Source: an uncultured Mitsuokella sp.
GTDB taxonomy: Bacteria > Bacillota > Negativicutes > Selenomonadales > Selenomonadaceae
Length of the DNA: 19,870 bases
Direction: 5' to 3'
NCBI GenBank assembly: GCA_900770895.1
Contig: CAAGMF010000219.1
Coordinates: 1-19,870, forward strand
The stretch's first letter is position 1; each line of letters opens with the position of its first letter. The notes beneath the pieces were generated by a model. The model worked only from the letters and a program-made list of their open reading frames with translations. It had not been told where the DNA came from and did no database searches. Below are positions 1-7,419 of the stretch, in pieces. Both the position numbers and the translations under genes were made by a program.

Positions 1-2105
1 CGATAACGAGCGCCTACCTCATCAACAATGCAGACTTCATCTCCTGCTCGCAGCAGTCCTATGTCTATAAATACGACCTGCTGGCCGGCCTGAAGAAGGG
101 CGGCAAGTTCCTGCTCAATACGCTCTGGACGGATGAGGAGCTCTCGCAGCACCTGCCGGCCGCTATGAAGCGCTATATCGCCAAGAACAACATCGAGTTC
201 TACACGGTCAATGCTGTGGGCATTGCTAAAGAGCTCGGCCTCGGCGGCCGCTTCAACATGGTCATGCAGTCGGCATTCTTCAAGATTGCCAACATCATCC
301 CGCTCGACAAGGCAGTAGAGTACCTCAATGATGCAATCGTGAAGTCCTACGGCAAGAAGGGCCAGAACATCGTTGACATGAACCAGGGCGCTGTCAAGAA
401 GGGCATCGAGGCTCTGCACAAGGTCGATGTACCGGCTGACTGGGCGGACGCTCAGGATGCACCGGCACCGAAGAAGGATGTCCCGGCATTCATCAGCGAG
501 ATCCAGGACGTCATGAACCGTCAGGAAGGCGAGAAGCTGCCGGTTTCGAAATTCGCCAATGGCATGGAAGACGGCACGTTCCCGGTCGGCGGCTCGGCCT
601 ATGAGAAGCGCGGCACGGCGATCAACGTACCGAGCTGGGATGCAGATAAGTGCATCGGCTGCAACCAGTGCTCGTTCGTCTGCCCGCATGCTACCATCCG
701 TCCGGCGCTCACGACCGACGCGGAGAAGGCTGCTGCTCCGGAGGGCTTCCAGTCGAAGCAGCTCAAGCAGTACAAAGATGTCAACTTCTCCATTGTCGTC
801 TCGACTATGGACTGCCTCGGCTGCGGCAACTGCGCGCAGATCTGCCCGAAGCAGGCTCTCGAGATGAAGCCGCTGGATGATGAGCGCAAGGCTCAGCAGG
901 TCTGGTTCGACTATGCGGTAGACCCGGAGAAGGTCGCCCCGAAGAAGAACCCGATGAAGAAAGAGACGGTTCTTGGCTCGCAGTTCGAGCAGCCGCTGTT
1001 CGAGTTCTCCGGCGCTTGCGCTGGCTGCGGCGAGACTCCGTATGCGAAGCTCATCACGCAGCTGTTCGGCGATCGCATGATGGTCTCGAATGCTACGGGC
1101 TGCTCCTCCATCTGGGGCGCATCCGCACCGGCTATGCCGTACACGAAGAACCATCGCGGCCATGGCCCGGCTTGGGCGAACTCCCTGTTCGAGGATAATG
1201 CTGAGTACGGCCTCGGCATGTTCCTCGGCACGAAGTCGGTCCGTGAGTCGGTAGCTGCTGATGCCAAGGCCGCCATTGAGGCTGGCAAGGGCTCGGCAGA
1301 CCTCCAGGCTGCTCTGCAGGATTGGGTTGACAATCTGGCTGAGGGCGCTGGTACGCGTGACCGTGCGGATAAGCTCACGGCTCTGCTCGAGAAAGAGAAG
1401 GGCGACGATGAGCTCCTCAACAAGATTTACGAGAACAAGGATTACTTCGTCAAGCGTTCGCAGTGGATATTCGGCGGCGATGGCTGGGCTTACGATATCG
1501 GCTATGGCGGACTCGACCATGTCCTGGCCTCGGGCGAGGATGTCAACGTGTTCGTATTCGATACCGAGGTTTACTCGAACACCGGCGGTCAGGCTTCGAA
1601 GGCTACGCCGGCTGCGGCTATCGCCCAGTTCGCTGCCTCTGGTAAGAAGACGAAGAAGAAGGACCTCGGCCGCATGGCTATGACCTATGGCTATGTCTAT
1701 GTAGCCCAGGTCGATATGGGCGCCGATAAGAACCAGCTCGTCAAGGCTCTGGCTGAGGCTGAGGCTTACCATGGCCCGTCGCTCATCATCGCTTATGCAC
1801 CGTGCATCAACCACGGCATCCGCAAGGGCATGGGCAAGAGCCAGCTCGAGGGCAAGCTCGCTGTTGAGTGCGGTTATTGGGCAAACTTCCGCTACAATCC
1901 GGAGCTCGTAGCTCAGGGCAAGAACGGCTTCACGCTCGACTCCAAGGAGCCGGACTTCGAGAAGTTCCAGGACTTCCTGATGGGCGAGAACCGCTACATC
2001 AACCTCAAGCGCTCCTATCCGGATCAGGCTGAGGCACTCTTCGCGAAGACCCGCAAAGATGCTGAGACCCGCTACAACACCTACAAAGCACTGGCCGGCA
2101 AATAA
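1..2105 (+). CDS. nifJ: Pyruvate:ferredoxin (flavodoxin) oxidoreductase, 3' part
   Basis: This is the C-terminal 700 or so residues of the roughly 1170-residue single-chain pyruvate:ferredoxin oxidoreductase, which oxidatively decarboxylates pyruvate to acetyl-CoA and CO2 and reduces ferredoxin in the cytoplasm. The frame is open from base 3 with no start, so the 5' end lies outside the window. Seen in order: the end of the gamma-type domain, the EKR segment (YEKRG near base 600), two 4Fe-4S motifs (CIGCNQCSFVCP near 650-690 and CLGCGNCAQICP near 812-850), then the thiamine pyrophosphate domain with the proximal-cluster cysteines (CAGCGE near 1018), GDGWAYDIG near 1478-1504 and SNTGGQASKAT near 1575-1607. 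A late Cys (APCINHG) matches the family's fourth ligand. Codon choice is extremely biased (almost all CCG for Pro, GGC for Gly), as expected for a highly expressed central enzyme. Identification is very secure. Confidence 0.97.
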   Translation, partial: ITSAYLINNADFISCSQQSYVYKYDLLAGLKKGGKFLLNTLWTDEELSQHLPAAMKRYIAKNNIEFYTVNAVGIAKELGLGGRFNMVMQSAFFKIANIIPLDKAVEYLNDAIVKSYGKKGQNIVDMNQGAVKKGIEALHKVDVPADWADAQDAPAPKKDVPAFISEIQDVMNRQEGEKLPVSKFANGMEDGTFPVGGSAYEKRGTAINVPSWDADKCIGCNQCSFVCPHATIRPALTTDAEKAAAPEGFQSKQLKQYKDVNFSIVVSTMDCLGCGNCAQICPKQALEMKPLDDERKAQQVWFDYAVDPEKVAPKKNPMKKETVLGSQFEQPLFEFSGACAGCGETPYAKLITQLFGDRMMVSNATGCSSIWGASAPAMPYTKNHRGHGPAWANSLFEDNAEYGLGMFLGTKSVRESVAADAKAAIEAGKGSADLQAALQDWVDNLAEGAGTRDRADKLTALLEKEKGDDELLNKIYENKDYFVKRSQWIFGGDGWAYDIGYGGLDHVLASGEDVNVFVFDTEVYSNTGGQASKATPAAAIAQFAASGKKTKKKDLGRMAMTYGYVYVAQVDMGADKNQLVKALAEAEAYHGPSLIIAYAPCINHGIRKGMGKSQLEGKLAVECGYWANFRYNPELVAQGKNGFTLDSKEPDFEKFQDFLMGENRYINLKRSYPDQAEALFAKTRKDAETRYNTYKALAGK

Positions 2106-2135
2106 TAACCGCTCAGTTCCGATACAGGCATGAAG

Positions 2136-2169
2136 AAGCCGCCTCCCGTTCATTCGGGGGGCGGTTTTT
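2136..2169 (+). terminator. Rho-independent terminator of nifJ
   Basis: A 13-bp stem (arms 2136-2148 and 2155-2167, with two G-T pairs) closes a 6-nt loop and runs into five T's. It lies about 30 bases after the nifJ stop, so it ends that transcript and isolates the next genes. Confidence 0.9.
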
Positions 2170-2286
2170 GAGTAGTGATAGTAGCAGAAGGCATTTTTTA
2201 GTAACAGTAGTACCAATCTTCCGTAGGCAATTTCTTGAAATAAATGGCAAATATTTTTCACGCCGCCACTTATTTCCGTTTCTATC

Positions 2287-2295
2287 TGCTATAAT
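2287..2295 (+). promoter_or_regulatory. Extended -10 promoter of the DUF4160-DUF2442 pair
   Basis: TGCTATAAT is a perfect extended -10 element. The position 17 bp upstream has no good -35 (CACTTA), which is typical of extended -10 promoters. It lies 39 bases before the ATG at 2334 in a clearly AT-richer stretch. Confidence 0.7.
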
Positions 2296-2333
2296 ATAAC
2301 TAGTTGGTTGAATCTTTTGAAAGAGTGATTTAT

Positions 2334-2600
2334 ATGCCTTCGCTGAGTATGTTTTTCGGCATTATCATCTACATGTACCGGGAAAAGGGCGGTCAGCATA
2401 ATGTGCCGCACATCCATGCTGAGTATCAGGATGATGAAGCTGTCTTGTCGCTAGATGGCGATTTGGTAGAAGGTAGTCTCCCACGTAAAAAGCTCCGTCT
2501 CGTGCAGGCTTGGATTGAAATTCATCGCGAAGAGCTGGAAGCAAACTGGAGGCTCTTGTTAAAAGGCGAAGCGCCATTCAAGATTGATCCGTTGCGTTGA
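2334..2600 (+). CDS. DUF4160 family protein
   Basis: An 88-residue protein beginning MPSLSMFFGIIIYMY, with the hallmark HIHAEYQDDEA segment and a C-terminal helix (VQAWIEIHREEL) characteristic of DUF4160. The biochemical function of the family is not known to me; members are small, soluble and usually sit directly before a DUF2442 gene, as here. I chose the ATG at 2334 because the family begins at MPSLS and a weak GAAAGAG site lies about 10 bases upstream; an in-frame TTG at 2304 would add ten unrelated residues. The stop is 13 bases before the next start, with only a ribosome site between them, so the two are co-transcribed. Codon use (TTG, GAA, AAA, CGT) and base content differ from nifJ, which suggests acquisition by transfer. 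A toxin-antitoxin-like role is inference only. Confidence 0.85.
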   Translation: MPSLSMFFGIIIYMYREKGGQHNVPHIHAEYQDDEAVLSLDGDLVEGSLPRKKLRLVQAWIEIHREELEANWRLLLKGEAPFKIDPLR

Positions 2601-2613
2601 AGGGGGAATTACT

Positions 2614-2853
2614 ATGAAATATCCACGTGCTATCAAGGTCGTGCCCCTCGCCGGGTATAAGCTCCTCATCACTTTTGACAATGAGGAGCGGCGGATTTTT
2701 GACGTTTCTCCATATATCAGCGGTAGTTGGTTTGGGCAGCTCCGGGATAAGCAATTCTTTTCGTCTGTCCGATTGGATGGTCACACAGTCGTCTGGCCAA
2801 ACGGTCAGGATATTGCTCCACATGAACTTTTCGAGTGTTCAGTTCCGGCATGA
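2614..2853 (+). CDS. DUF2442 family protein
   Basis: A 79-residue protein with the typical DUF2442 pattern: PRAIKVVPLAGYKLLITFDNEE, then RRIFDVSPYI, a short middle region (WFGQLRDKQFFSSVRLDG) and the closing HTVVWPNGQDIAPHELFE motif. No catalytic residues are evident; members are small and commonly sit next to DUF4160 genes. The start at 2614 has a strong AGGGGG site at 2601-2606; an upstream in-frame ATG at 2584 overlaps the previous gene and adds non-family residues. It is the second gene of a bicistron with DUF4160 and is followed by a bidirectional terminator. Whether it acts as the antitoxin-like partner cannot be decided from sequence alone. Confidence 0.87.
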   Translation: MKYPRAIKVVPLAGYKLLITFDNEERRIFDVSPYISGSWFGQLRDKQFFSSVRLDGHTVVWPNGQDIAPHELFECSVPA

Positions 2854-2914
2854 AGATGGGCTCAGCAAGTGTCAAATGTAAAAGACATAAAAATTCTGTT
2901 TGCCATAAATATAG

Positions 2915-2957
2915 AAAAGCCTGATTACCAGCAATGACAACTGGTAGTCAGGCTTTT
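2915..2957. terminator. Bidirectional terminator between DUF2442 and the BASS transporter
   Basis: Arms 2919-2931 and 2941-2953 form a 13-bp stem with one T-G pair and a 9-nt loop. A-run on the left and T-run on the right let it serve both convergent genes. It is visibly related in sequence to the hairpin at 6764-6806. Confidence 0.88.
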
Positions 2958-2985
2958 TGCTCAGAAAGGATGAAAGCGAGAGGGA

Positions 2986-3951
2986 TTATTCCTCAGTCAC
3001 AGCCGTAGCATCTTCCGCAGGTGATTTCGTCATGCGGGCGGCAAGGTAGTTCGCGGCGATGGAGCCGGATATATTGTGCCAGACGCTGAATATAGCTCCC
3101 GGGATGGCGGCTGCTGCGCCGAAATGCATCATGGCCAGCGAGGTGGCGAGTCCGGAGTTCTGCATGCCGACCTCTATGGAGATGGCCTTTACCTTGGCGA
3201 TATTCATGTGCAGGGCTTTCGCAATGCCGAAGCCGATTGCATAGCCGCCGAGGTTGTGCAGGACGACGATACCCATGACGAGCAGGCCAGTCTCCATGAT
3301 GCGCTGCGAGCTGACTGCGACGACACCACCGACGATGAGCACGATAGCGATGACAGACACGAGCGGCAACAGCTTGATGAATTTCTGGACAGTCGAGGCA
3401 AAGAAAGTATTGATGATGATACCGAGTACGATCGGCAGGATGACGACCTGGACGATGGACATCATCATGGCTGTAAACGAGACATCGACCCAGGCGCCGG
3501 CTAACCACCAGGTAAGCAACGGCGTGACAATCGGGGCAAGTATCGTCGTCGTCATGGTCATGGAGACGGACAGCGCCACATCGCCTTTGGCGAGATATGT
3601 CATGACGTTCGACGACGTACCACCGGGGCAGGTGCCTACGAGTATGACGCCGGCTGCGAGATCAGCTGGCAGATTGAATATGGTAGCCAGCAGCCATGCC
3701 AGAGCCGGCATAACGGTGAACTGTGCCAGAGCACCGATGAATACATCACGCGGGCGCTGGAACACGAGCCGGAAATCCTCGAGCCTCAGTGTCATGCCCA
3801 TGCCGAACATGACGATACCGAGCAGGATGGTGACCTTCGAGGCCGCCCATTTGAATGTCCACGGCTGGAACAGGGCGATGGCTGCGATGACGATGACGAA
3901 TACAGCCATGTATTTGGATATGAATGCGCTGACTCTCTCCATGAATTTCAT
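2986..3951 (-). CDS. Bile acid:sodium symporter (BASS) family transporter
   Basis: A 321-residue integral membrane protein with nine or ten hydrophobic helices. The family signature GTCPGGTSSNVMTYLAKGD, which in structurally known homologues forms the unwound crossover near the sodium sites, is intact, as is the later SIEVGMQNSGLATSLA stretch. BASS proteins move organic anions (bile acids, keto acids, pantoate-type compounds) with sodium across the inner membrane; the substrate here cannot be assigned. Despite the name, bacterial members generally do not use bile acids as the physiological substrate. The ATG at 3951 has an AAGGAAAGGAAG site upstream; MERV three codons later is an alternative. 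It is transcribed alone, divergent from the small Cys protein, and its promoter carries a palindrome that may be an operator. Length is normal for the family. Confidence 0.92.
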   Translation of the reverse strand: MKFMERVSAFISKYMAVFVIVIAAIALFQPWTFKWAASKVTILLGIVMFGMGMTLRLEDFRLVFQRPRDVFIGALAQFTVMPALAWLLATIFNLPADLAAGVILVGTCPGGTSSNVMTYLAKGDVALSVSMTMTTTILAPIVTPLLTWWLAGAWVDVSFTAMMMSIVQVVILPIVLGIIINTFFASTVQKFIKLLPLVSVIAIVLIVGGVVAVSSQRIMETGLLVMGIVVLHNLGGYAIGFGIAKALHMNIAKVKAISIEVGMQNSGLATSLAMMHFGAAAAIPGAIFSVWHNISGSIAANYLAARMTKSPAEDATAVTEE

Positions 3952-3986
3952 AAAATGACTTCCTTTCCTTACCTGTTGCTTGAGAG

Positions 3987-3998
3987 ATTGTATACAAT
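3987..3998. promoter_or_regulatory. 12-bp palindrome, candidate operator of the BASS gene
   Basis: ATTGTATACAAT is a perfect palindrome lying immediately downstream of the -10 box, where a bound repressor would block transcription. The half-site resembles operators of GntR-type regulators, but no regulator gene is adjacent, so the identity of the binder is unknown. Confidence 0.45.
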
Positions 3999-4025
3999 AT
4001 TATACCGGAGAAGGTGAAATGTCAA
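3997..4025 (-). promoter_or_regulatory. Promoter of the BASS transporter gene
   Basis: On the minus strand TTGACA (4025-4020) is followed after 17 bp by TAATAT (4002-3997), or after 15 bp by a perfect TATAAT (4004-3999). The -35 is a perfect consensus. The start site would fall inside or just after the palindrome at 3987-3998. Confidence 0.75.
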
Positions 4026-4142
4026 GATAGAAAGAACACGTATTTACAAAAACGAAAAGAATATAGCCGTATGTCCGTACAGGATGTATTGAAGATGCGG
4101 CCTGGCGCAGACTTTTGAAACAGGCATCCGAGGGGGGATATA

Positions 4143-4171
4143 TTGACGCAGAGCTGGTAATTGTATATATT
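4143..4171 (+). promoter_or_regulatory. Promoter of the small Cys protein gene
   Basis: TTGACG (4143-4148), a 17-bp spacer and TATATT (4166-4171) make a good housekeeping promoter about 60 bases before the ATG at 4230. It may also drive ktrB and ktrA. Confidence 0.65.
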
Positions 4172-4229
4172 ATAGGTGTAAATGATTCGTTACAACAGAA
4201 GCTGCGATCAGCAGGAAGGAGAATATGAC

Positions 4230-4580
4230 ATGACGAAAGAAGAGCTCATACAGGCAGCGCAGAAGATGGCAGCAGCACCGAGCTGCTTCCCGGCACTCAA
4301 GACGGCGGCTGAGGCCTGGGTCAAGGCGGTAGGCACGGCGGATGAGGCTGCGGCAGCCAAGGCGCTCAAAGCCCAGCTCGATGATTGCGTAACCGATGTC
4401 GATGGCTTCATCGCTTTCGCTGGCTCGCCAGACGGAGCAAAGATACTCGGCGGTGAGCAGGCAGCAGCCGGAGCTGCCGAGGCAGCCAAGGCCTCGAAGG
4501 CCAAGGGCAACAAGTACTGCATCTGCGACGCCTGCCAGCAGGGCGGCGTCCTGCTCGACCATGCCAGTGACTGGCTCTGA
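4230..4580 (+). CDS. Small Cys-motif protein (family often mislabelled 'molecular chaperone Hsp90')
   Basis: A 116-residue cytoplasmic protein rich in Ala and Lys, starting MTKEELIQAAQKMAAAPSC. It resembles a small family widespread in anaerobic Firmicutes that databases often label as an Hsp90-type chaperone; nothing in the sequence (no GHKL ATPase motifs) supports that name. The visible features are an early conserved Cys (PSCF, near residue 18), a mostly helical middle with DGFIAFAGSPDGAKILGG, and a C-terminal KYCICDACQQG motif giving three closely spaced cysteines, suitable for metal or thiol chemistry. The start at 4230 has AAGGAG 8 bases upstream; an in-frame ATG at 4182 has none. It lies about 120 bases before ktrB in the same direction. 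Function is unknown. Confidence 0.8.
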   Translation: MTKEELIQAAQKMAAAPSCFPALKTAAEAWVKAVGTADEAAAAKALKAQLDDCVTDVDGFIAFAGSPDGAKILGGEQAAAGAAEAAKASKAKGNKYCICDACQQGGVLLDHASDWL

Positions 4581-4605
4581 GGTCGATATACGATAGGTGA
4601 GGGAG

Positions 4606-4632
4606 ACCGGCAGCTGGATTGACTGCCGGTTT
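4606..4632 (+). terminator. Weak hairpin between the small Cys protein and ktrB
   Basis: A perfect 8-bp GC-rich stem (ACCGGCAG 4606-4613 and CTGCCGGT 4623-4630) with a 9-nt loop is followed by TTTCCTGTTTC rather than a clean T-run. It may attenuate or process the transcript rather than end it fully, letting some reading through into ktrB. Confidence 0.5.
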
Positions 4633-4698
4633 CCTGTTTCTGGGGAAGATTCTACTCCGGAGGGGGGAGACAGGGCGGCTGATGAGCTGCGTGTACCG

Positions 4699-6030
4699 AT
4701 GAGATGGTTGCGTTTTTTTAGCGGACTTAGTTCGTTCCAGATCATAGTATTGAGTTTCGGAGGATTGATAGCTGTAGGGACCGTACTGCTCATGACTCCT
4801 TGGGCAGTGAGTGGGCACGAAAGTGCAGATTTTATGACGGCATTGTTTACGACGGTGTCCGCCTCCTGCGTGACCGGGCTCACGGTACAGGATACGGCGA
4901 CTTTCTGGTCTCCGTTCGGCCAGCTGGTATTGCTCCTGCTTATCCAGGTAGGCGGCCTCGGCGTGGTGACGATGGCGGTGGCTTTGACCATGGCATCCGG
5001 GCGGCGTATCGGTCTGATGCAGCGCAATACGATGCAGGATGCTTTGTCAGTGCCACAGCTCGGTGGTATCGTGCGCATTTTGCGGTTCATACTGCTGTTC
5101 ACATTTGGCACAGAGCTCTTGGGCGCTGTCCTGCTGTTGCCGGTATTCGTCCGCGACTATGGATGGGGGCAGGGAGCGTGGATGGCCCTGTTCCATTCCG
5201 TGTCGGCGTTCTGCAATGCGGGATTCGATCTGATGGCAGGACGCGACGGCGGGTCACTCATGGCTTATCAAAGTGATCCGCTCGTCAATGGCGTCATCAT
5301 ATTGCTCATCATAGCGGGTGGGCTGGGCTTCATCACTTGGGCCGATCTGCGCGTGCATGGCCTTCGTTTTCAGCATTACAGTCTGCAGACGAAGATCATA
5401 CTCGTCATGACCGTCGGGCTCATCGTGGTACCGGCACTGATGCTGTTCTTTAATGAATTTGCGGCGGATCCTCTGGGAACACGCATCATGGAGTCGCTGT
5501 TCCAGGCGGTGACGCCGCGCACGGCGGGCTACAATACGGTGGATATCGAGTCAATCAGCGAGCCGGGGCGCATCGTATTAGTCGTATTGATGCTTACGGG
5601 AGGGGCGCCCGGCTCTACGGCAGGCGGTATAAAGATCACGACAGCGTTCGCTCTGGCGGCCACAGCCTGGGCTTCGCTGCATATGCGTCGGGATGTGGAA
5701 TGTTTTCAGCGGCGTCTGAGTCCAGAAAATTGTTCACAGGCTCTGACGATATTTCTGCTCTATCTGTTGCTGTTTGCTGGCAGTACGTTCTTTATCAGCG
5801 TTTGGGATCATGTGTCAGTTGTTGATGGCATGGTGGAGACAGCTTCGGCTCTCGGCACCGTGGGACTATCCATAGGTCTGACGGAGCACCTGAGTACGGA
5901 GTCGCAGCTCGTGCTGTCCGGCCTGATGTTTTTCGGACGCGTAGGAGCACTCACTATGATATATGCGATGCACCGCCGTCAGCGTCCTGTTCGCGGACGC
6001 ATGCCGGAGGAAAAAATAACGGTAGGCTAA
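4699..6030 (+). CDS. ktrB: Potassium uptake channel subunit KtrB (TrkH/Ktr family)
   Basis: A 443-residue membrane protein, the translocating subunit of a sodium-linked potassium uptake system. All four pseudo-repeats with selectivity-filter loops can be seen: SASCVTGLTV (residues 54-63), SAFCNAGFD (169-177), VTPRTAGYNT (271-280) and SALGTVGLSIG (383-393). The conserved GGAPGSTAGGIK loop (301-312) after the third filter is intact. Length fits KtrB rather than the longer TrkH. The start is uncertain: family alignment favours the ATG at 4699 (MRWLRFFSGLSSFQII), but the only strong purine tract (GGAGGGGGGAGA, 4659-4670) is 28 bases upstream, with no in-frame start at normal spacing; an in-frame ATG at 4597 would add 34 polar residues. 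It is followed after 12 bases by ktrA. Confidence 0.94.
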   Translation: MRWLRFFSGLSSFQIIVLSFGGLIAVGTVLLMTPWAVSGHESADFMTALFTTVSASCVTGLTVQDTATFWSPFGQLVLLLLIQVGGLGVVTMAVALTMASGRRIGLMQRNTMQDALSVPQLGGIVRILRFILLFTFGTELLGAVLLLPVFVRDYGWGQGAWMALFHSVSAFCNAGFDLMAGRDGGSLMAYQSDPLVNGVIILLIIAGGLGFITWADLRVHGLRFQHYSLQTKIILVMTVGLIVVPALMLFFNEFAADPLGTRIMESLFQAVTPRTAGYNTVDIESISEPGRIVLVVLMLTGGAPGSTAGGIKITTAFALAATAWASLHMRRDVECFQRRLSPENCSQALTIFLLYLLLFAGSTFFISVWDHVSVVDGMVETASALGTVGLSIGLTEHLSTESQLVLSGLMFFGRVGALTMIYAMHRRQRPVRGRMPEEKITVG

Positions 6031-6042
6031 GGATGATTGATT

Positions 6043-6696
6043 ATGAAAAAATCGGTTCTTTTGATAGGATTGGGGCGCTATGGGCGCCATACAGCCCGTA
6101 TGCTGCATGATCTAGGACATGAAATATTGGCGGTAGACAAGGATGAAGAACGGGTCAATATGGTTCTGCCTTACGTCACGAATGCCATTGTAGCGGATAG
6201 TACTGTTCCCCAGTTTTTGGAATCACTTGGCCTTCGGGACTTCGATTTATGTCTCGTAGCCATCGGTGATGATTTCCAGAGCTCTCTCGAGACGACGTCG
6301 CTGCTGAAGGAGGCGGGAGCGAAGTTCGTCGTCTCCCGTGCCTCGCGCGGAATACATGAGAAATTTCTGTTGCGCAATGGTGCTGATGAGGTCGTATATC
6401 CCGAGAAACAACTGGCTAACTGGACGGCTATGCGCTATGGCTATGATCATATCCTTGATTATTTCCAGTTGAGCGACAAATACGGCGTCTACGAATTGGA
6501 TGTACCACAGGAGTGGCAGGGGCACACAATCGGCGAGCTGAGCATCCGTCAGAAGTATCATGTCAATATCCTGGGCATCAAGCAGGGCGGCCACCATCTG
6601 GTTGTGGAGGTGACACCCCAGACAGAGTTCCAGGCCGGCGATACCGTGCTGCTGGTAGGTTCGCGCAATACTCTGCAGAAATTCTTCCATATCTGA
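6043..6696 (+). CDS. ktrA: Potassium uptake regulatory subunit KtrA (RCK protein)
   Basis: A 217-residue cytoplasmic protein that in known systems forms an octameric ring under the KtrB dimer and gates it in response to ATP/ADP and, through the C-terminal domain, c-di-AMP. The N-terminal RCK Rossmann fold shows G9-L-G-R-Y-G14 and the acidic residue ending the second strand (AVD32). The second half (about 133-217) is a TrkA-C domain with DVPQEWQGHTIGELSIRQKY and the closing GDTVLLVGSRNTLQKF. The ATG at 6043 has AAGGAT about 8 bases upstream, overlapping the ktrB stop region, so translation of the two is probably coupled; the TTG at 6037 is less likely. It is the last gene before a strong terminator. 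Confidence 0.95.
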   Translation: MKKSVLLIGLGRYGRHTARMLHDLGHEILAVDKDEERVNMVLPYVTNAIVADSTVPQFLESLGLRDFDLCLVAIGDDFQSSLETTSLLKEAGAKFVVSRASRGIHEKFLLRNGADEVVYPEKQLANWTAMRYGYDHILDYFQLSDKYGVYELDVPQEWQGHTIGELSIRQKYHVNILGIKQGGHHLVVEVTPQTEFQAGDTVLLVGSRNTLQKFFHI

Positions 6697-6753
6697 GTTC
6701 CCAGCGGTAGGAGCGTTCGTAGCGACTGTTCATCGTCACGATTTCCAGCTTGG

Positions 6754-6812
6754 CAAAAAAAATACAGCCGGACTACCTGCAATGCGTTAGCAGGTAGTCC
6801 GGCTGTTTTTTG
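6754..6812. terminator. Bidirectional terminator after ktrA
   Basis: A perfect 16-bp stem (6764-6779 with 6791-6806) and an 11-nt loop, with an A-run on the left and a T-run on the right. It ends ktrA on the plus strand and the remnant on the minus strand. Confidence 0.93.
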
Positions 6813-6837
6813 TACCTTGATATGGAGTCAGGCGGTA

Positions 6838-7389
6838 TCAGAGCGCGTGAAATACGGGAGTCATGTGCTCGAAGGTGGCGATTTCTGTAAATCCGATTTC
6901 ATCGCGCAATATCGCATAGACATCTTTGATGTGATCAGCCAGGAACGACGTCTGATGTAGATCGGTGCGCAGCCGAGGCCGATGAGAATCAGGGCCAGCA
7001 GAACCATAGTATCTCCCGCCGGCAGGAGCAGGAGTGCGATGCCGGACAGGATGAGCACCTGTCCCAGACGGATCATATCCTGGTCGGACATGCGCATGGA
7101 GAGAAAGCCGCTGACGGCACGTCCCGTCGTGATGCCGATGAAGAACATGGCGGCAAAGCTCGCCGCCTGCTCGGCCGGGATGCCTTTGCTCAGGTTCAGA
7201 AAGCTGCTGGCCCAGAGTCCGCAGGTCTGCTCGACAGCACTATAGCAGAAGAAGGCAATCATGATCTCCCGTGCGCCACGGATGCGGAAGATCATCGCGC
7301 ATAACCGGCCAGGCCGACCCTAGCAGAGAATCAGGCAGTCCCAGACTGATAAAGACCAGATATATGATGGGCAGAAGCAGATTGGTCAT
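6838..7389 (-). pseudogene. Decayed MFS transporter remnant fused to the 3' end of another gene
   Basis: Three coding pieces lie in line on the minus strand. Piece A starts at an ATG at 7389, preceded by an AGGA site, and reads MTNLLLPIIYLVFISLGLP then DSLLGSAWP, a typical N-terminus of an MFS permease. Near 7290-7300 the reading jumps to another frame (piece B, to about 6960) that matches the start of the second half of the same family (RIRGAREIMIAFFCYSAVEQ, then four helices ending GLGCAPIY). About 170 residues between the halves are missing. After CAPIY the sequence changes again: piece C, in the same frame as A, reads LADHIKDVYAILRDEIGF and stops at 6838; it is hydrophilic, has normal codon use, and is the 3' end of an unrecognised gene. 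The remnant is 30 bases downstream of the C_GCAxxG_C_C gene. Two deletions plus frame changes explain the structure. Confidence 0.82.
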
Positions 7390-7419
7390 CGAATATATCC
7401 TGTCGGTCAGCGGTGAATG

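Noticed and set aside
911..1423. Minus-strand 170-residue reading frame inside nifJ
   Set aside because: Ser/Ala/Arg-rich shadow of a strongly biased coding sequence, without start signals.
4230..4580. Hsp90 chaperone
   Set aside because: At 116 residues and without GHKL ATPase motifs the common database label has no support in the sequence.
4581..4698. c-di-AMP (ydaO-type) riboswitch before ktrB
   Set aside because: The gap holds only one short hairpin; there is no room for the aptamer and its conserved elements are absent.
4170..5111. Minus-strand 313-residue reading frame
   Set aside because: It runs antisense across the small Cys protein and the ktrB start, with composition typical of a shadow and no recognisable domain.
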